Below, piece after piece: positions 17,419 through 25,009 of a stretch of DNA of 30,839 nucleotides. This DNA comes from CAYSBK01 sp964429265 (lineage in GTDB: Bacteria > Planctomycetota > Phycisphaerae > Sedimentisphaerales > Anaerobacaceae): NCBI GenBank assembly GCA_964429265.1, contig CAYSBK010000013.1:1-30839 (forward strand). The letters run 5' to 3'. Below the pieces are notes generated by a model, which worked only from the letters and a program-made list of their open reading frames with translations, did no database searches and had not been told where the DNA came from. Position numbers and translations under genes: made by a program. How positions within the stretch are numbered: position 1 is the stretch's first letter; every line of letters begins with the position of its first letter.

Positions 17419-17774
17419 ACGTTGTTGCGATATACCTTGAAGGCTTTCCTGGTCTTTCGCAGCCGGGTCAGCTCGGCGTTGACGGCCTGTTTGCGGGCGT
17501 TCAGCGCAAGGGCAAGGTCTCTGTACAGCCGCCGCAACCGGGTACGGCGTACCTCAAGCTCAGGGTGGGCCTCAAAATCCACCGGCCCCATTGTCTCCAC
17601 GAGCCGGGCTGCCTTCTCGCAACTATTTTCTATGCTTGTCATATCGCCCAGTCTGGCCATCTCTATCTGTTGCTGTAACAGCCGCTCCAGTTGTGTCATC
17701 TGAGCAGTCAGTCCCGCTTGCTCCGACCTCGGGTGCAACCGCGTTGAGTCAATCTGTCGCCTGGTATCCGCCAT
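17415..17774 (-). CDS. Small helical protein, putative FliT/FlgN-type flagellar chaperone
   Basis: A 119-residue, strongly charged protein predicted to be two long helices (about 23-62 and 71-112) with no membrane segment. The pattern of a first helix carrying ...QQQIEMARLGD... followed by a second helix ending ELTRLRKTRKAFKVYRNN resembles small export chaperones of the FliT/FlgN type, whose second helix often ends in a basic ...GKKALKAY-like sequence. I recognise the shape rather than a clear family match. FlgN proper is encoded separately at 25010-25531, so this would be the chaperone for another substrate: FliT-like for FliD, or FliS-like for flagellin. It sits inside the glycan gene block and its stop overlaps the start of the sulfatase-fold gene (ATGA), which suggests translational coupling. 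Alternatively it is an unrelated coiled-coil partner of the transferases. Confidence 0.5.
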   Translation of the reverse strand: MADTRRQIDSTRLHPRSEQAGLTAQMTQLERLLQQQIEMARLGDMTSIENSCEKAARLVETMGPVDFEAHPELEVRRTRLRRLYRDLALALNARKQAVNAELTRLRKTRKAFKVYRNNV

Positions 17775-17792
17775 ACGTACCGCGCCTTTCGG

Positions 17793-18455
17793 TCACCGTC
17801 TCGCTTGAGCCAACCGGTGTTCGACCTCTTCAAGCAAGTCCGTTGCATCGGTATTGTGCGGTTCCAGGGTGAGAACATCCAGAAGCATCTTTCTTGCCTG
17901 CTCAAGCCGGTTCTGCCTGCTGTAAAGCGCCGCCAAGGAAAACATCACCGACGTGTCACCGGGATGTCCTTCGAGGTAGAGTTCCAGATAATGAATGACC
18001 CTGGCAAAAGAGTTCATCCGGCACGAGGTCTGGAACAGGCCGAGCAGCGCCGTGAGGTTATCGACGTCCAGTTCAAGACACTTGAGGTACAGCTCAAACG
18101 CCGCCTTGTAGTCGCGTCTTTGCTGAGCGACCATGGCTCTGCCGGCATAGGCTTTTGCGCAGTCGGCGTCGAGCCGGCAGGCCACGCGAAATGCAAGTTC
18201 CGCCTCTTCGAGCCTGTCCTGTTGCAGCGCTGCAACGCCGAGGCCCACGTAGGGCTGTGCATCGTCGGGCTCAAGCTCTGCAGCCTTTTCGTAACATCTC
18301 TGTGCCCTTTCGTAGTCGCCGACGCAGGTGTAACAGTCGCCGAGCTGCTGCAGGACTTCGTAGTGCTGGTGGTCGTTCTGTTCGGGAAACTCGTCCTGCC
18401 CGAAGCCGACCTGCGGTTCAGCGGCAGGCAGCGCGTTTTCTTCTGTCAGGCCCAT
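17793..18455 (-). CDS. Tetratricopeptide-repeat protein
   Basis: The 220-residue soluble protein is nearly all TPR. Repeats of about 34 residues can be followed from residue 31 (HYEVLQQLGDCYTCVGDYERAQRCYEKAAELEPDD...), through QPYVGLGVAALQQDRLEEAELAF..., AKAYAGRAMVAQQRRDYKAAFELY..., a divergent fourth, and SVMFSLAALYSRQNRLEQARKML. The first 30 residues are acidic and probably disordered. TPR arrays bind peptides or other proteins. This one lies next to two glycosyltransferases that carry TPRs of their own, so a scaffold or substrate-presenting role in the glycan island is plausible. Its start overlaps the 3' end of the upstream GT2-TPR gene by 10 bp. Both genes end and begin within the same TPR-rich stretch of DNA, but there is an in-frame stop between them and the frames differ. 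Confidence 0.85.
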   Translation of the reverse strand: MGLTEENALPAAEPQVGFGQDEFPEQNDHQHYEVLQQLGDCYTCVGDYERAQRCYEKAAELEPDDAQPYVGLGVAALQQDRLEEAELAFRVACRLDADCAKAYAGRAMVAQQRRDYKAAFELYLKCLELDVDNLTALLGLFQTSCRMNSFARVIHYLELYLEGHPGDTSVMFSLAALYSRQNRLEQARKMLLDVLTLEPHNTDATDLLEEVEHRLAQARR

Positions 18456-20059
18456 ACCGGTTCTTTCCTTTCAAGAATTTGCTCGGCTGCTTTGAGCGAC
18501 TCGATCGCGGCAGGGAAATCCTTTTCCCGGCGATGAAGTTTTGCCTGCAGCAGCAGTGTATCAACCGTGGGACAATCCCGATTGAGCCGGGCGAGCAGTT
18601 CACGTGCTCTGGCATACCCGCCGGCCTTGAAAAGCGCGTTCGCGGCCAGCCGATCCATCCAGAGCTTGTTGTCATAGTGTTGACCAATGTACTCGTACAT
18701 TTGGGCGGCACGCGCATAATCACCCTCTTTTTCCGCCGAGCGGGCTTTCTCGAGCAACTGGTCGAACTGGAATAGAATCTGCTCCGGGCGCACCCGCAGC
18801 AACTTGACACCCGCTGCGGCCAGCGACTGCCGGACCGGCAGATGAGGGAAACGGTTTCTGGCGTACTCCAGGTCAACCTTTTTCAGTACGGCAGCCCAGT
18901 TCTGCTCGGTAGCCTGCTCCAGCAGGTAGCCTCGGCGGGGCCGGGGATCGTGCATCAGGGCGTGAAGCGCATCTTCGACCCAAAGCTCGCCGATCTGCCA
19001 CCCTGCCGGCACAATGGCGACATAAGGGCCGGGGCATTTCCGCAACGCGGCGTCCACGCGCTGCGCGGCGCTGGCGTCCGGCTCAACGCAAACGCCGATT
19101 ATATTGGGCATTGCGGTCTTGAGTTTACCCAGCTCGGTGCGTGTGGCGGGCAGGTAAAGCTGGTACGGGTAAAAGGTGAACCGCCAGATGCCGCCGAGCG
19201 TGCGGGCGGCGCCGCCGTCAAGCCTATCGGTAACAAGAATTATGGACATATCTTCCAGTTTTGTCCAAGGTTTGGCAGGCCTGGTGGTACGAATCGTCAG
19301 CGCGTCTTTCATATACGCGCTCTTGTCGCGGCGTCTTACCACGGATATCCTGTCGCTGTTTTCAACGCTGCTGTGGTACTCACCGGTGATCTGGACAACG
19401 TGCTTGAAATCGCAGAAGAAGCACAGCCGCCGGGTCATATCCCAGTCTATCAGAACGCCGAGTTGCTCATTGTACGGCCCGGTCTTCTCCAGCAGGCTGC
19501 GACGATGCATCAGGCTCACGTGAAGCACGTGGTTGAAGTACAGCATAACAAAGCGGTCGAAATCCCGGCTTACATCAACCACTTTACTCAGGACGACCCG
19601 CTGCCCATCGGAGCGCACCCTGCACCGCGCATGGTACAGGTCGCTGTAGGCCGCACCGAATTGCGGCTGGCTTTCGAGGGCGTCAACCAGCACCTGGACG
19701 TGGTTGGGATAGTATATATCGTCGTCGTCGAGATACGCTATGTACTTGCCGTCGGCGCGCTCGAGGCCCTCGTTGAGCGAATAGGCCTTGCCGAGATTTT
19801 CCTTCCTGTCTATGAAGACCACTCGCGGGTCGTTGCAGCCGTCGATTATGGGCTTGACGTCCTTGCCGCCGTCGTTGACTACGATGACCTGGATGTTACG
19901 GTAGGTTTGATTCAGGGCGCTTTGCAGGGCCCGGGCGAAGTAAGCCGGCCGGTTATAGGTGGGCATAAGCACGGTGACCCGCGGCCCCGGCCCGACTCTA
20001 CGCCGCGAAGCAGGAACAGCTGCATAAGTATCTGCCAGGTTGTTTGCATCTCGCGTCAT
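18446..20059 (-). CDS. GT2 glycosyltransferase with C-terminal TPR region
   Basis: The 537-residue cytosolic protein has three parts. An active-looking GT2 domain (about 27-235) starts TVLMPTYNRPAYFARAL and has VNDGG (61-65), DDDD (111-114, the metal/nucleotide-sugar motif) and IDWD (204-207). A middle region (about 275-385) begins MSIILVTDRLDGGAART and includes YVAIVPAGW; it resembles a second GT-A domain without a DXD motif. TPR-like helices run from about 440 to the end (KARSAEKEGDYARAAQMYEYIGQHY..., ANALFKAGGYARARELLARLN...). ATG 20059 is chosen because it forms an ATGA overlap with the stop of the upstream gene and has GAGG just before it. A GTG at 20083 is the alternative and adds eight basic residues. 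The TPRs could recognise the acceptor protein, as in O-GlcNAc transferases; this is an analogy only. Confidence 0.87.
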   Translation of the reverse strand: MTRDANNLADTYAAVPASRRRVGPGPRVTVLMPTYNRPAYFARALQSALNQTYRNIQVIVVNDGGKDVKPIIDGCNDPRVVFIDRKENLGKAYSLNEGLERADGKYIAYLDDDDIYYPNHVQVLVDALESQPQFGAAYSDLYHARCRVRSDGQRVVLSKVVDVSRDFDRFVMLYFNHVLHVSLMHRRSLLEKTGPYNEQLGVLIDWDMTRRLCFFCDFKHVVQITGEYHSSVENSDRISVVRRRDKSAYMKDALTIRTTRPAKPWTKLEDMSIILVTDRLDGGAARTLGGIWRFTFYPYQLYLPATRTELGKLKTAMPNIIGVCVEPDASAAQRVDAALRKCPGPYVAIVPAGWQIGELWVEDALHALMHDPRPRRGYLLEQATEQNWAAVLKKVDLEYARNRFPHLPVRQSLAAAGVKLLRVRPEQILFQFDQLLEKARSAEKEGDYARAAQMYEYIGQHYDNKLWMDRLAANALFKAGGYARARELLARLNRDCPTVDTLLLQAKLHRREKDFPAAIESLKAAEQILERKEPVWA

Positions 20060-21504
20060 TTTTCCTCGCCGACCCCGGCGCACACGCTGTCCGACACCTG
20101 CGTGTTCGGGGGGTGTACTTCGGCTTCGAGCCGGGTGAAAACAGCATCTATCTTTTTCAATTGTTCATTTAATGGATAACGTTGCTCCACAAAGTCACGA
20201 TAGACCTGCGGCTCGTAGGGTCCCGAGCACACGTGCCGGCAGAATTCCTCCGAAATGTTAAACAGGTACTGCGGCGGAAATATCTCGTCCGCACCCGGAA
20301 AGTTATGTATCACGGGCTTCAATCCGCAGGCCATCGCCTCCAGAACGCCCATTCCCTGACTTTCGCCGATACTGGTCGATACCACGAAGTGCTTGTCCTC
20401 GAGCCAACCGACAATATCTTCCTGCCAGCCGTCGAACACCACCACCTCGGACAAATCCATCGCCTCCACCATATGCCTGACGTATTGTTCGAGCATCGGG
20501 TCCTGGAAATCGCCCGCGAAGAACAGCCTGTACTGGTCGTCTATGTAGTGCAATTTCTGCATGCACTGCAGCAGAAACATCGGGTTTTTCCGCATATTGA
20601 GATAGCCTATGCAGGCAAGGTTCTTGCCCCGCGTCCGCTCTGTAAACCTGAACTTTTCCAGGTTTACACCATTGGGAATCGTCACCACCTGCGTGCGCGT
20701 TTCGATGTCCGGCACCCGGCGCAGCAATGCCTGTCTGACAAACGAGTTGCCCACCAGAACGAGGTGGTCGATGTTTTCCCACCGCACCTGCGCGGGCCAA
20801 TCCATGTAGGCCTCGAAGCGATGCAGCCGGACAACGGTCTTGCACATTTTCGGCAGTTTCGATGCCTCCACCACAAGGTTGGTGCACCACTCAAACCAGC
20901 ATATGTCGTTGGTCCGCATCACCTCGCGGAGCTGCTCCAGGCTGCGGACCTGCGGCATCTGCACGTTGTACCGTCGCCCGGTATAGTCGTAGATATCCGC
21001 CAGGAACTTGGTGTCGCCTTCAAGGCCGCACAAAAAGGCTATTCTTGGCCTGTTGTTCCGTATCACCTCGATTATCTTGCTGATGAGCGGTTGGCCCGGC
21101 GCCAACTCGTCAGACTTCAACAGCACCTCAATGGCGTTGGCTTTGTCACCACGGTCGACGAAGGCGGTGGCGGTCCTGGTCAGTATGTCGGAACTCAATA
21201 TGCCCATACGGCGCATATCGTCGAATAACCGTGCCGTGCACTCCGGCCTGCCCTGCGCCAGCCAAGCCTCCGCGAGGTTCCACGTGATTTCGGATGAATC
21301 AGGCCTGAGGCTCTTGGCTCTGGAGAGGTAGTCCGCGGCCTCGGCCGACCGGCCCAGACAGTGCAGGATGGCACCTGCGTCGTTAAGTGCCTCGGCGTCG
21401 TTGGGACAGCGCTGCAAGTGTTGCAGCACGAGCTTCAGCGCCCCCTCATAGTTGCCGGCTTCGGCCAGTTCTGCGGCTGTTTGCTGGTTACCACAATCGT
21501 CCAT
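20056..21504 (-). CDS. GT4 glycosyltransferase with N-terminal TPR domain
   Basis: The 482-residue protein begins with three or four TPR units (about 5-135: AAELAEAGNYEGALKLVLQHL, AEALNDAGAILHCLGRSAEA, ITWNLAEAWLAQGRPE, and others). A GT-B domain of the GT4 type follows from about 153. Marks of the GT4 part are VVRLHRFEAY (224-233), IPNGVNLEKF (276-285), GYLNMRKNP and the EX7E motif E381/E389 in ESQGMGVLEAMACG. ATG 21504 has AGGAGT about seven bases upstream. It is the first gene after flgL and follows a 196-bp gap with a sigma-54-type promoter, so it probably leads the glycan operon. TPR plus GT in one chain matches the idea of a protein-directed transferase that docks flagellin or its chaperone. 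The sugar donor is unknown. Confidence 0.88.
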   Translation of the reverse strand: MDDCGNQQTAAELAEAGNYEGALKLVLQHLQRCPNDAEALNDAGAILHCLGRSAEAADYLSRAKSLRPDSSEITWNLAEAWLAQGRPECTARLFDDMRRMGILSSDILTRTATAFVDRGDKANAIEVLLKSDELAPGQPLISKIIEVIRNNRPRIAFLCGLEGDTKFLADIYDYTGRRYNVQMPQVRSLEQLREVMRTNDICWFEWCTNLVVEASKLPKMCKTVVRLHRFEAYMDWPAQVRWENIDHLVLVGNSFVRQALLRRVPDIETRTQVVTIPNGVNLEKFRFTERTRGKNLACIGYLNMRKNPMFLLQCMQKLHYIDDQYRLFFAGDFQDPMLEQYVRHMVEAMDLSEVVVFDGWQEDIVGWLEDKHFVVSTSIGESQGMGVLEAMACGLKPVIHNFPGADEIFPPQYLFNISEEFCRHVCSGPYEPQVYRDFVEQRYPLNEQLKKIDAVFTRLEAEVHPPNTQVSDSVCAGVGEEK

Positions 21505-21551
21505 ATGTATTACTCCTGTACTGCTGAGCCCACGCTCTTGAACGTCTCGGA

Positions 21552-21566
21552 CAGCGAAAAACGCTG
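21552..21566 (-). repeat. Short hairpin overlapping the sigma-54 promoter -12 to +1 region
   Basis: CAGCG and CGCTG arms flank five T bases on the minus strand. The arm next to the promoter overlaps its -12 element and the other arm reaches the likely transcription start. It may be a regulator-binding half-site pair or a chance inverted repeat. Confidence 0.3.
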
Positions 21567-21580
21567 CAAATTACGTGCCG
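21565..21580 (-). promoter_or_regulatory. Sigma-54 (RpoN) promoter upstream of the glycan gene block
   Basis: On the minus strand the gap between flgL and the TPR-GT4 gene reads CGGCACGTAATTTGCA. Compared with TGGCACG-N4-TTGCW, only the first base differs. The GG (-24) and GC (-12) doublets are exactly ten bases apart, as sigma-54 requires. Transcription would start near 21554, leaving a leader of about 50 bases before ATG 21504 and its AGGAGT. Sigma-54 with an enhancer-binding protein drives middle flagellar genes in many bacteria. I saw no comparable match in the other intergenic gaps. Confidence 0.7.
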
Positions 21581-21700
21581 CCGGCACCATCCCGCCTTGC
21601 GGCTGAAACCCGCCGGCCGCTTCGGCATCCGCGTATAGTTATCGAACAACCGTTCGTATCAGCAATAGCCGCGCACGTTGCCGGATCATCACCCGCCCCC

Positions 21701-22888
21701 TCACCTGATGAAATCAAGCAGCGAAACAGACATTATTTTTGCCGCCACCGCCAGTGACATCTGGTACAGGACTTCCTGTCGGGTCAGATCGACGGCTACC
21801 TGCGCAACGTCGGCATCCTGCAGCCGCGACATCTCGTCTTCGCTGTCATATTTGATTTCTTTGAGACTGTCCCTGAGCTTTTCAAGGTAGCCTATCTCCG
21901 AGCCTATCGAGACCTGCATCTGGGCAAGATGCTGGTTAAGCTCTTCGAGCGATTTCAGGCCTTCGCTGCGCACCTGTTCAATTTGATCCTCTGAAAGTCC
22001 CCTTTCATTTCGCAACGCGTCGCGGATACTGATCAGCGTATCGAAAAGGTTGTATGTGCCGGGCACACGCACCAGTTCCACGCCGGTGCTGTTTATTCCC
22101 GTCGAATCAACGTACAGAACCCTGTCCGTCCGCGAGTCAACGACCGCCTGATTCGGGTCTCCGCCTGAAGGAACCGTCACGTAAGTTGCGCCGTCGTCTA
22201 TCGACAACCTGTAGTTGCTGCCGTCGTGCGTGACGGTCAGCCACACGTCGCCCCGGACACTTGATGTTCCGGTCCCGGCTGCCGCACCAGTGTCTCCCGC
22301 GAATACCGGCGTCCCCCGGCTGTCCGAGCCGAAAACCTCCTGCCCTATGTAGTAGGCGTTCGACTGTGCGCCCGGCGCGACTTCCACGGTTCGCTCTTCA
22401 AGGCTGCCCTGGTATGTTACGGCGGTGATCCGGCCGTTGGTTCTCTCAACGGCAAATGGTTGCGTGGCGGTGTCGCCGCCGCCGAATATGTACTGACCCA
22501 TACGCCTGGTGTTCGCCAGCAGAACCACCTGTTCCAGGATGTCGTCAATCTGGTCGGCCGCAATGTCGCGTTCACGTTCGCCGTAGATGCCGTTGATTAT
22601 CTGTGTCAGATAGGTCCTGGCCTGCGTAACCTGCGACATCACGTCGTTGACGACCGTCGATGAGTATTCCAGGGTTTCGCTGACCTCTGAGAGCCTGTCG
22701 ATAAAATTGCCGAGCCGGTTTTGCTGCGAATTAAGCTCAAGGATTCTGTAGGCGTCGGATGGCGCGTCGGACGGACGGTTGACCCGCGAACCCGTAGCGG
22801 CCTGCTCTTGCAGGCGGGTGATCGCATCAGCCTGCAACTGCAACGCGAAGTTGACGTTGTTGTATATGTTGCTCAGGGTCTGCGTCAT
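21701..22888 (-). CDS. flgL: Flagellar hook-associated protein 3 (FlgL)
   Basis: FlgL forms the second layer of the hook-filament junction. The 395-residue protein has the flagellin-like ends expected: an N-terminal helical region (TLSNIYNNVNFALQLQADAITRLQEQAATGSRVNRPSDAPSDAYRIL-type, about 4-50) and a C-terminal helical region ending in QEVLYQMSLAVAAKIMSVSLLDFI. The middle (about 150-275) is a variable beta-rich domain exposed on the surface. ATG 22888 is selected because a GGAG lies six bases upstream and the protein then starts at the conserved N-terminus; the frame stays open for 16 more codons upstream without a better start. It follows flgK by 58 bp. A surface-exposed variable domain makes it one candidate target of the neighbouring glycosyltransferases, besides flagellin. 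Confidence 0.93.
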   Translation of the reverse strand: MTQTLSNIYNNVNFALQLQADAITRLQEQAATGSRVNRPSDAPSDAYRILELNSQQNRLGNFIDRLSEVSETLEYSSTVVNDVMSQVTQARTYLTQIINGIYGERERDIAADQIDDILEQVVLLANTRRMGQYIFGGGDTATQPFAVERTNGRITAVTYQGSLEERTVEVAPGAQSNAYYIGQEVFGSDSRGTPVFAGDTGAAAGTGTSSVRGDVWLTVTHDGSNYRLSIDDGATYVTVPSGGDPNQAVVDSRTDRVLYVDSTGINSTGVELVRVPGTYNLFDTLISIRDALRNERGLSEDQIEQVRSEGLKSLEELNQHLAQMQVSIGSEIGYLEKLRDSLKEIKYDSEDEMSRLQDADVAQVAVDLTRQEVLYQMSLAVAAKIMSVSLLDFIR

Positions 22889-22931
22889 CGATTTCTCCAC
22901 AACTGATTGTTCAGCCGCCCCGTATCCCTCA

Positions 22932-22945
22932 CGCAAGCTCTTGCG
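22932..22945 (-). repeat. Short inverted repeat just after flgK
   Basis: CGCAAG and CTTGCG arms with two bases between them lie directly after the flgK stop, in the 58-bp flgK-flgL gap. As RNA the loop would need to open one pair. No T-tract follows. It may be a protein-binding palindrome or a small processing hairpin. Confidence 0.3.
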
Positions 22946-22946
22946 A

Positions 22947-24917
22947 CTATAACAGGTCCATAAGTGTCGACAATGAGGAGCTGACCGTGCTCAAATACTT
23001 GGCCATTGCCGCGAACATCTGCTCGAAAAGCAACATCTGTGCAGCCTGTTCGTTTATATCAACGCCGCTGAGTCGGCTCTGCTGGTCGCTGAGGTCCCGC
23101 ATCACCGCTTCGGTGTGGTCCTGCTGCATCTGCAACAGGGAGACCTGCTGGCCGATGCTGGTGATGAGGCGGTGGTAGAATTCGCTCGGCGTAAGCGAGT
23201 CCAGCTCCGCAACGGTCTGGTCTCTGAGGCCGGCCATACGCAGCGCGTTGGCATTGTCGGTCATATCCCGGCCGAGGGCCGTCGCAATCGCACCGGGTGA
23301 TTGGGCAATCCTCGTATCCAACGATATGTCGGCGGCACTACTTCCGGCGAAAAAGGTATTTATGCCTGCCGCTGCCAGCACGCCCGAAGTATCGGTATCG
23401 GCAAACGCCTCCACGTCAAAATTGTCACCGGCAGCGAAATCGCCCGGCCCGACCGCTATCTTGATTCCGTTGCCTACGTCCAGCAGATCGCCCGCGGCGT
23501 AGCCCTGCCCTATATTCAGCGTGGCGACGACTTCCCCGCTGCCGCCGTTGTCGCGTACTTCAAGCTGGAGGCTGCCGTTGCCCACCGATCCCGCGCCTGA
23601 GACGGTGAACCGAAAGGTATCATTGCTGCGGCCCGTGTAAATGCCGGAGACGGCAATGCTGGGAGGCGACGAGCCGTTGAGTGTGCTGGCGGTCGGTTCG
23701 TCAAGCACGGCCGGCAGGAAATCGAACGTGTAGCCCGCGTCCGCTGTAATGGTAAGTCTTGAGGCGTTTACCGACGCGCTGACGCCGACCACGCCGCTGG
23801 TTATGGCGGCGGCGATAGTGCTGAGCGTGTCCGTTGACGCATCCACACTGATTCCGTACCGAGTTACCGTGCCGGTCGTCGTGTCGGTGACCCTTATGTA
23901 AATAGTGCCGTCGGAAACAGGCTCGTCGAAATCCGCAAGGTTCTCGCTGGACATAGCCCATCCGCTGAGCTGCGTAAATGAACCCTGGGAACCCACCCCC
24001 TGTACATGATACTGGTTGACCCGGGTTATTATGGCACCGGCCAGGGCGTCCAGCTCTCCGCGTATGGCCGCCAAGGTATCGTTTTTCAAACCCACCAGGC
24101 CGCCGATTCGTCCGCCCTGTATGTCCGTGTAGTAAGTGTTCTGACCCTCCGGCGCGACGCCCAGCAGGCGATCTTCCGTAAGGCCCGCCTTTAGAGCTGT
24201 AAACGTTGCACCGGCCACACCGGTCGTTCCCGCAATGCTGACATCCACCACGCCGAACTCGCGCACGCGCGTTTCCACCGGCGCCAGCTCGGCAAGCTCG
24301 TTAATGGCCTGGTCTCTCTGGTCACGCAGATTGTTCGCCTGGCCGCCCAGCACCTCCTTGCGACGGATTTGTTCATTCAGCTCGGCAATTTGCTCGCCGA
24401 GTGCGTTGATGCGGTCGATTGTGGTATGCATCTCGAGAATGATATTGTCTTCGACGTCATCCAGAAACGCCGCCAGGTTGTTGAACTGCTCGGCCATGCT
24501 CTTGGCGGCCGTGACAAGCTGGTTCTGCCAGACACCCTCGTTCGGATGGGCGCTGAGGTCCTGCAGGGCCGCAAAGAACTGCTCGAGCGCGCCGTTCAAA
24601 CCACCACTGCTCGACAATTCGCCGAAGGTGTTCTCAATGGTGGTCAGGGCGTTGAGTTGCGATTCGATCTGTCCGCCGGCGGTTTGTTGCTGCAGTATCT
24701 GCTGCTCCACAAAGGTATTGATAAGCCTGGTGATGCCGTCCACTTCCACTCCGCCGCCCAGGACCAGCTCGCCTATCTGGGTGGCGTAGGCCGGAGAGAA
24801 CTCGATTCTCTGGCGGTGATAACCTTCGGTCGCGGCGTTGGCAATGTTGTTGCCTATGACATCCAGGCCCTTCTGGGCCGCATCCAGGCCGCTCAGTCCT
24901 ATCGAAAAGCTATCCAT
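22947..24917 (-). CDS. flgK: Flagellar hook-associated protein 1 (FlgK)
   Basis: FlgK forms the first layer of the hook-filament junction. The 656-residue protein starts with the rod/hook-type N-terminal motif (IGLSGLDAAQKGLDVIGNNIANAATEGYHRQ) and continues with a long helical FlgK segment including LNALTTIENTFGELSSSGGLNGALEQFF and an ELNEQIRRKEVLGGQANNLRDQRDQAINELA-type stretch near 180-215. It ends with a helical C-terminus (FEQMFAAMAKYLSTVSSSLSTLMDLL). A beta-rich middle part (about 340-530) accounts for its length above the 547 residues of the enterobacterial protein. ATG 24917 is taken over the adjacent TTG 24920 because GTGGGA sits about seven bases before the ATG. It is flanked by flgN, which encodes its likely export chaperone, and by flgL. 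Confidence 0.95.
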   Translation of the reverse strand: MDSFSIGLSGLDAAQKGLDVIGNNIANAATEGYHRQRIEFSPAYATQIGELVLGGGVEVDGITRLINTFVEQQILQQQTAGGQIESQLNALTTIENTFGELSSSGGLNGALEQFFAALQDLSAHPNEGVWQNQLVTAAKSMAEQFNNLAAFLDDVEDNIILEMHTTIDRINALGEQIAELNEQIRRKEVLGGQANNLRDQRDQAINELAELAPVETRVREFGVVDVSIAGTTGVAGATFTALKAGLTEDRLLGVAPEGQNTYYTDIQGGRIGGLVGLKNDTLAAIRGELDALAGAIITRVNQYHVQGVGSQGSFTQLSGWAMSSENLADFDEPVSDGTIYIRVTDTTTGTVTRYGISVDASTDTLSTIAAAITSGVVGVSASVNASRLTITADAGYTFDFLPAVLDEPTASTLNGSSPPSIAVSGIYTGRSNDTFRFTVSGAGSVGNGSLQLEVRDNGGSGEVVATLNIGQGYAAGDLLDVGNGIKIAVGPGDFAAGDNFDVEAFADTDTSGVLAAAGINTFFAGSSAADISLDTRIAQSPGAIATALGRDMTDNANALRMAGLRDQTVAELDSLTPSEFYHRLITSIGQQVSLLQMQQDHTEAVMRDLSDQQSRLSGVDINEQAAQMLLFEQMFAAMAKYLSTVSSSLSTLMDLL

Positions 24918-25009
24918 CAATCAATCCCACGTTGTGCGACGTGCTGCGCGCGACTCCGAAACCACAATGTCGCCCGGCGCCCTCAACGGCCGCACAGTCA
25001 CCGTTCCGG

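Noticed and set aside
18842..20179. Plus-strand open frame of 445 codons opposite the GT2-TPR gene
   Set aside because: It is a shadow of the transferase frame and has no domain or start signal of its own.
8671..21504. Recent mobile island: insertion sequences, integrase, direct repeats or a tRNA at the borders of the glycan genes
   Set aside because: I saw no transposase, integrase, tRNA or border repeat, and base composition looks like that of the flanking flagellar genes by eye.
21643..21656. CGAAC/GTTCG hairpin after flgL as an intrinsic terminator
   Set aside because: It has only five base pairs and no T-run on the minus strand.
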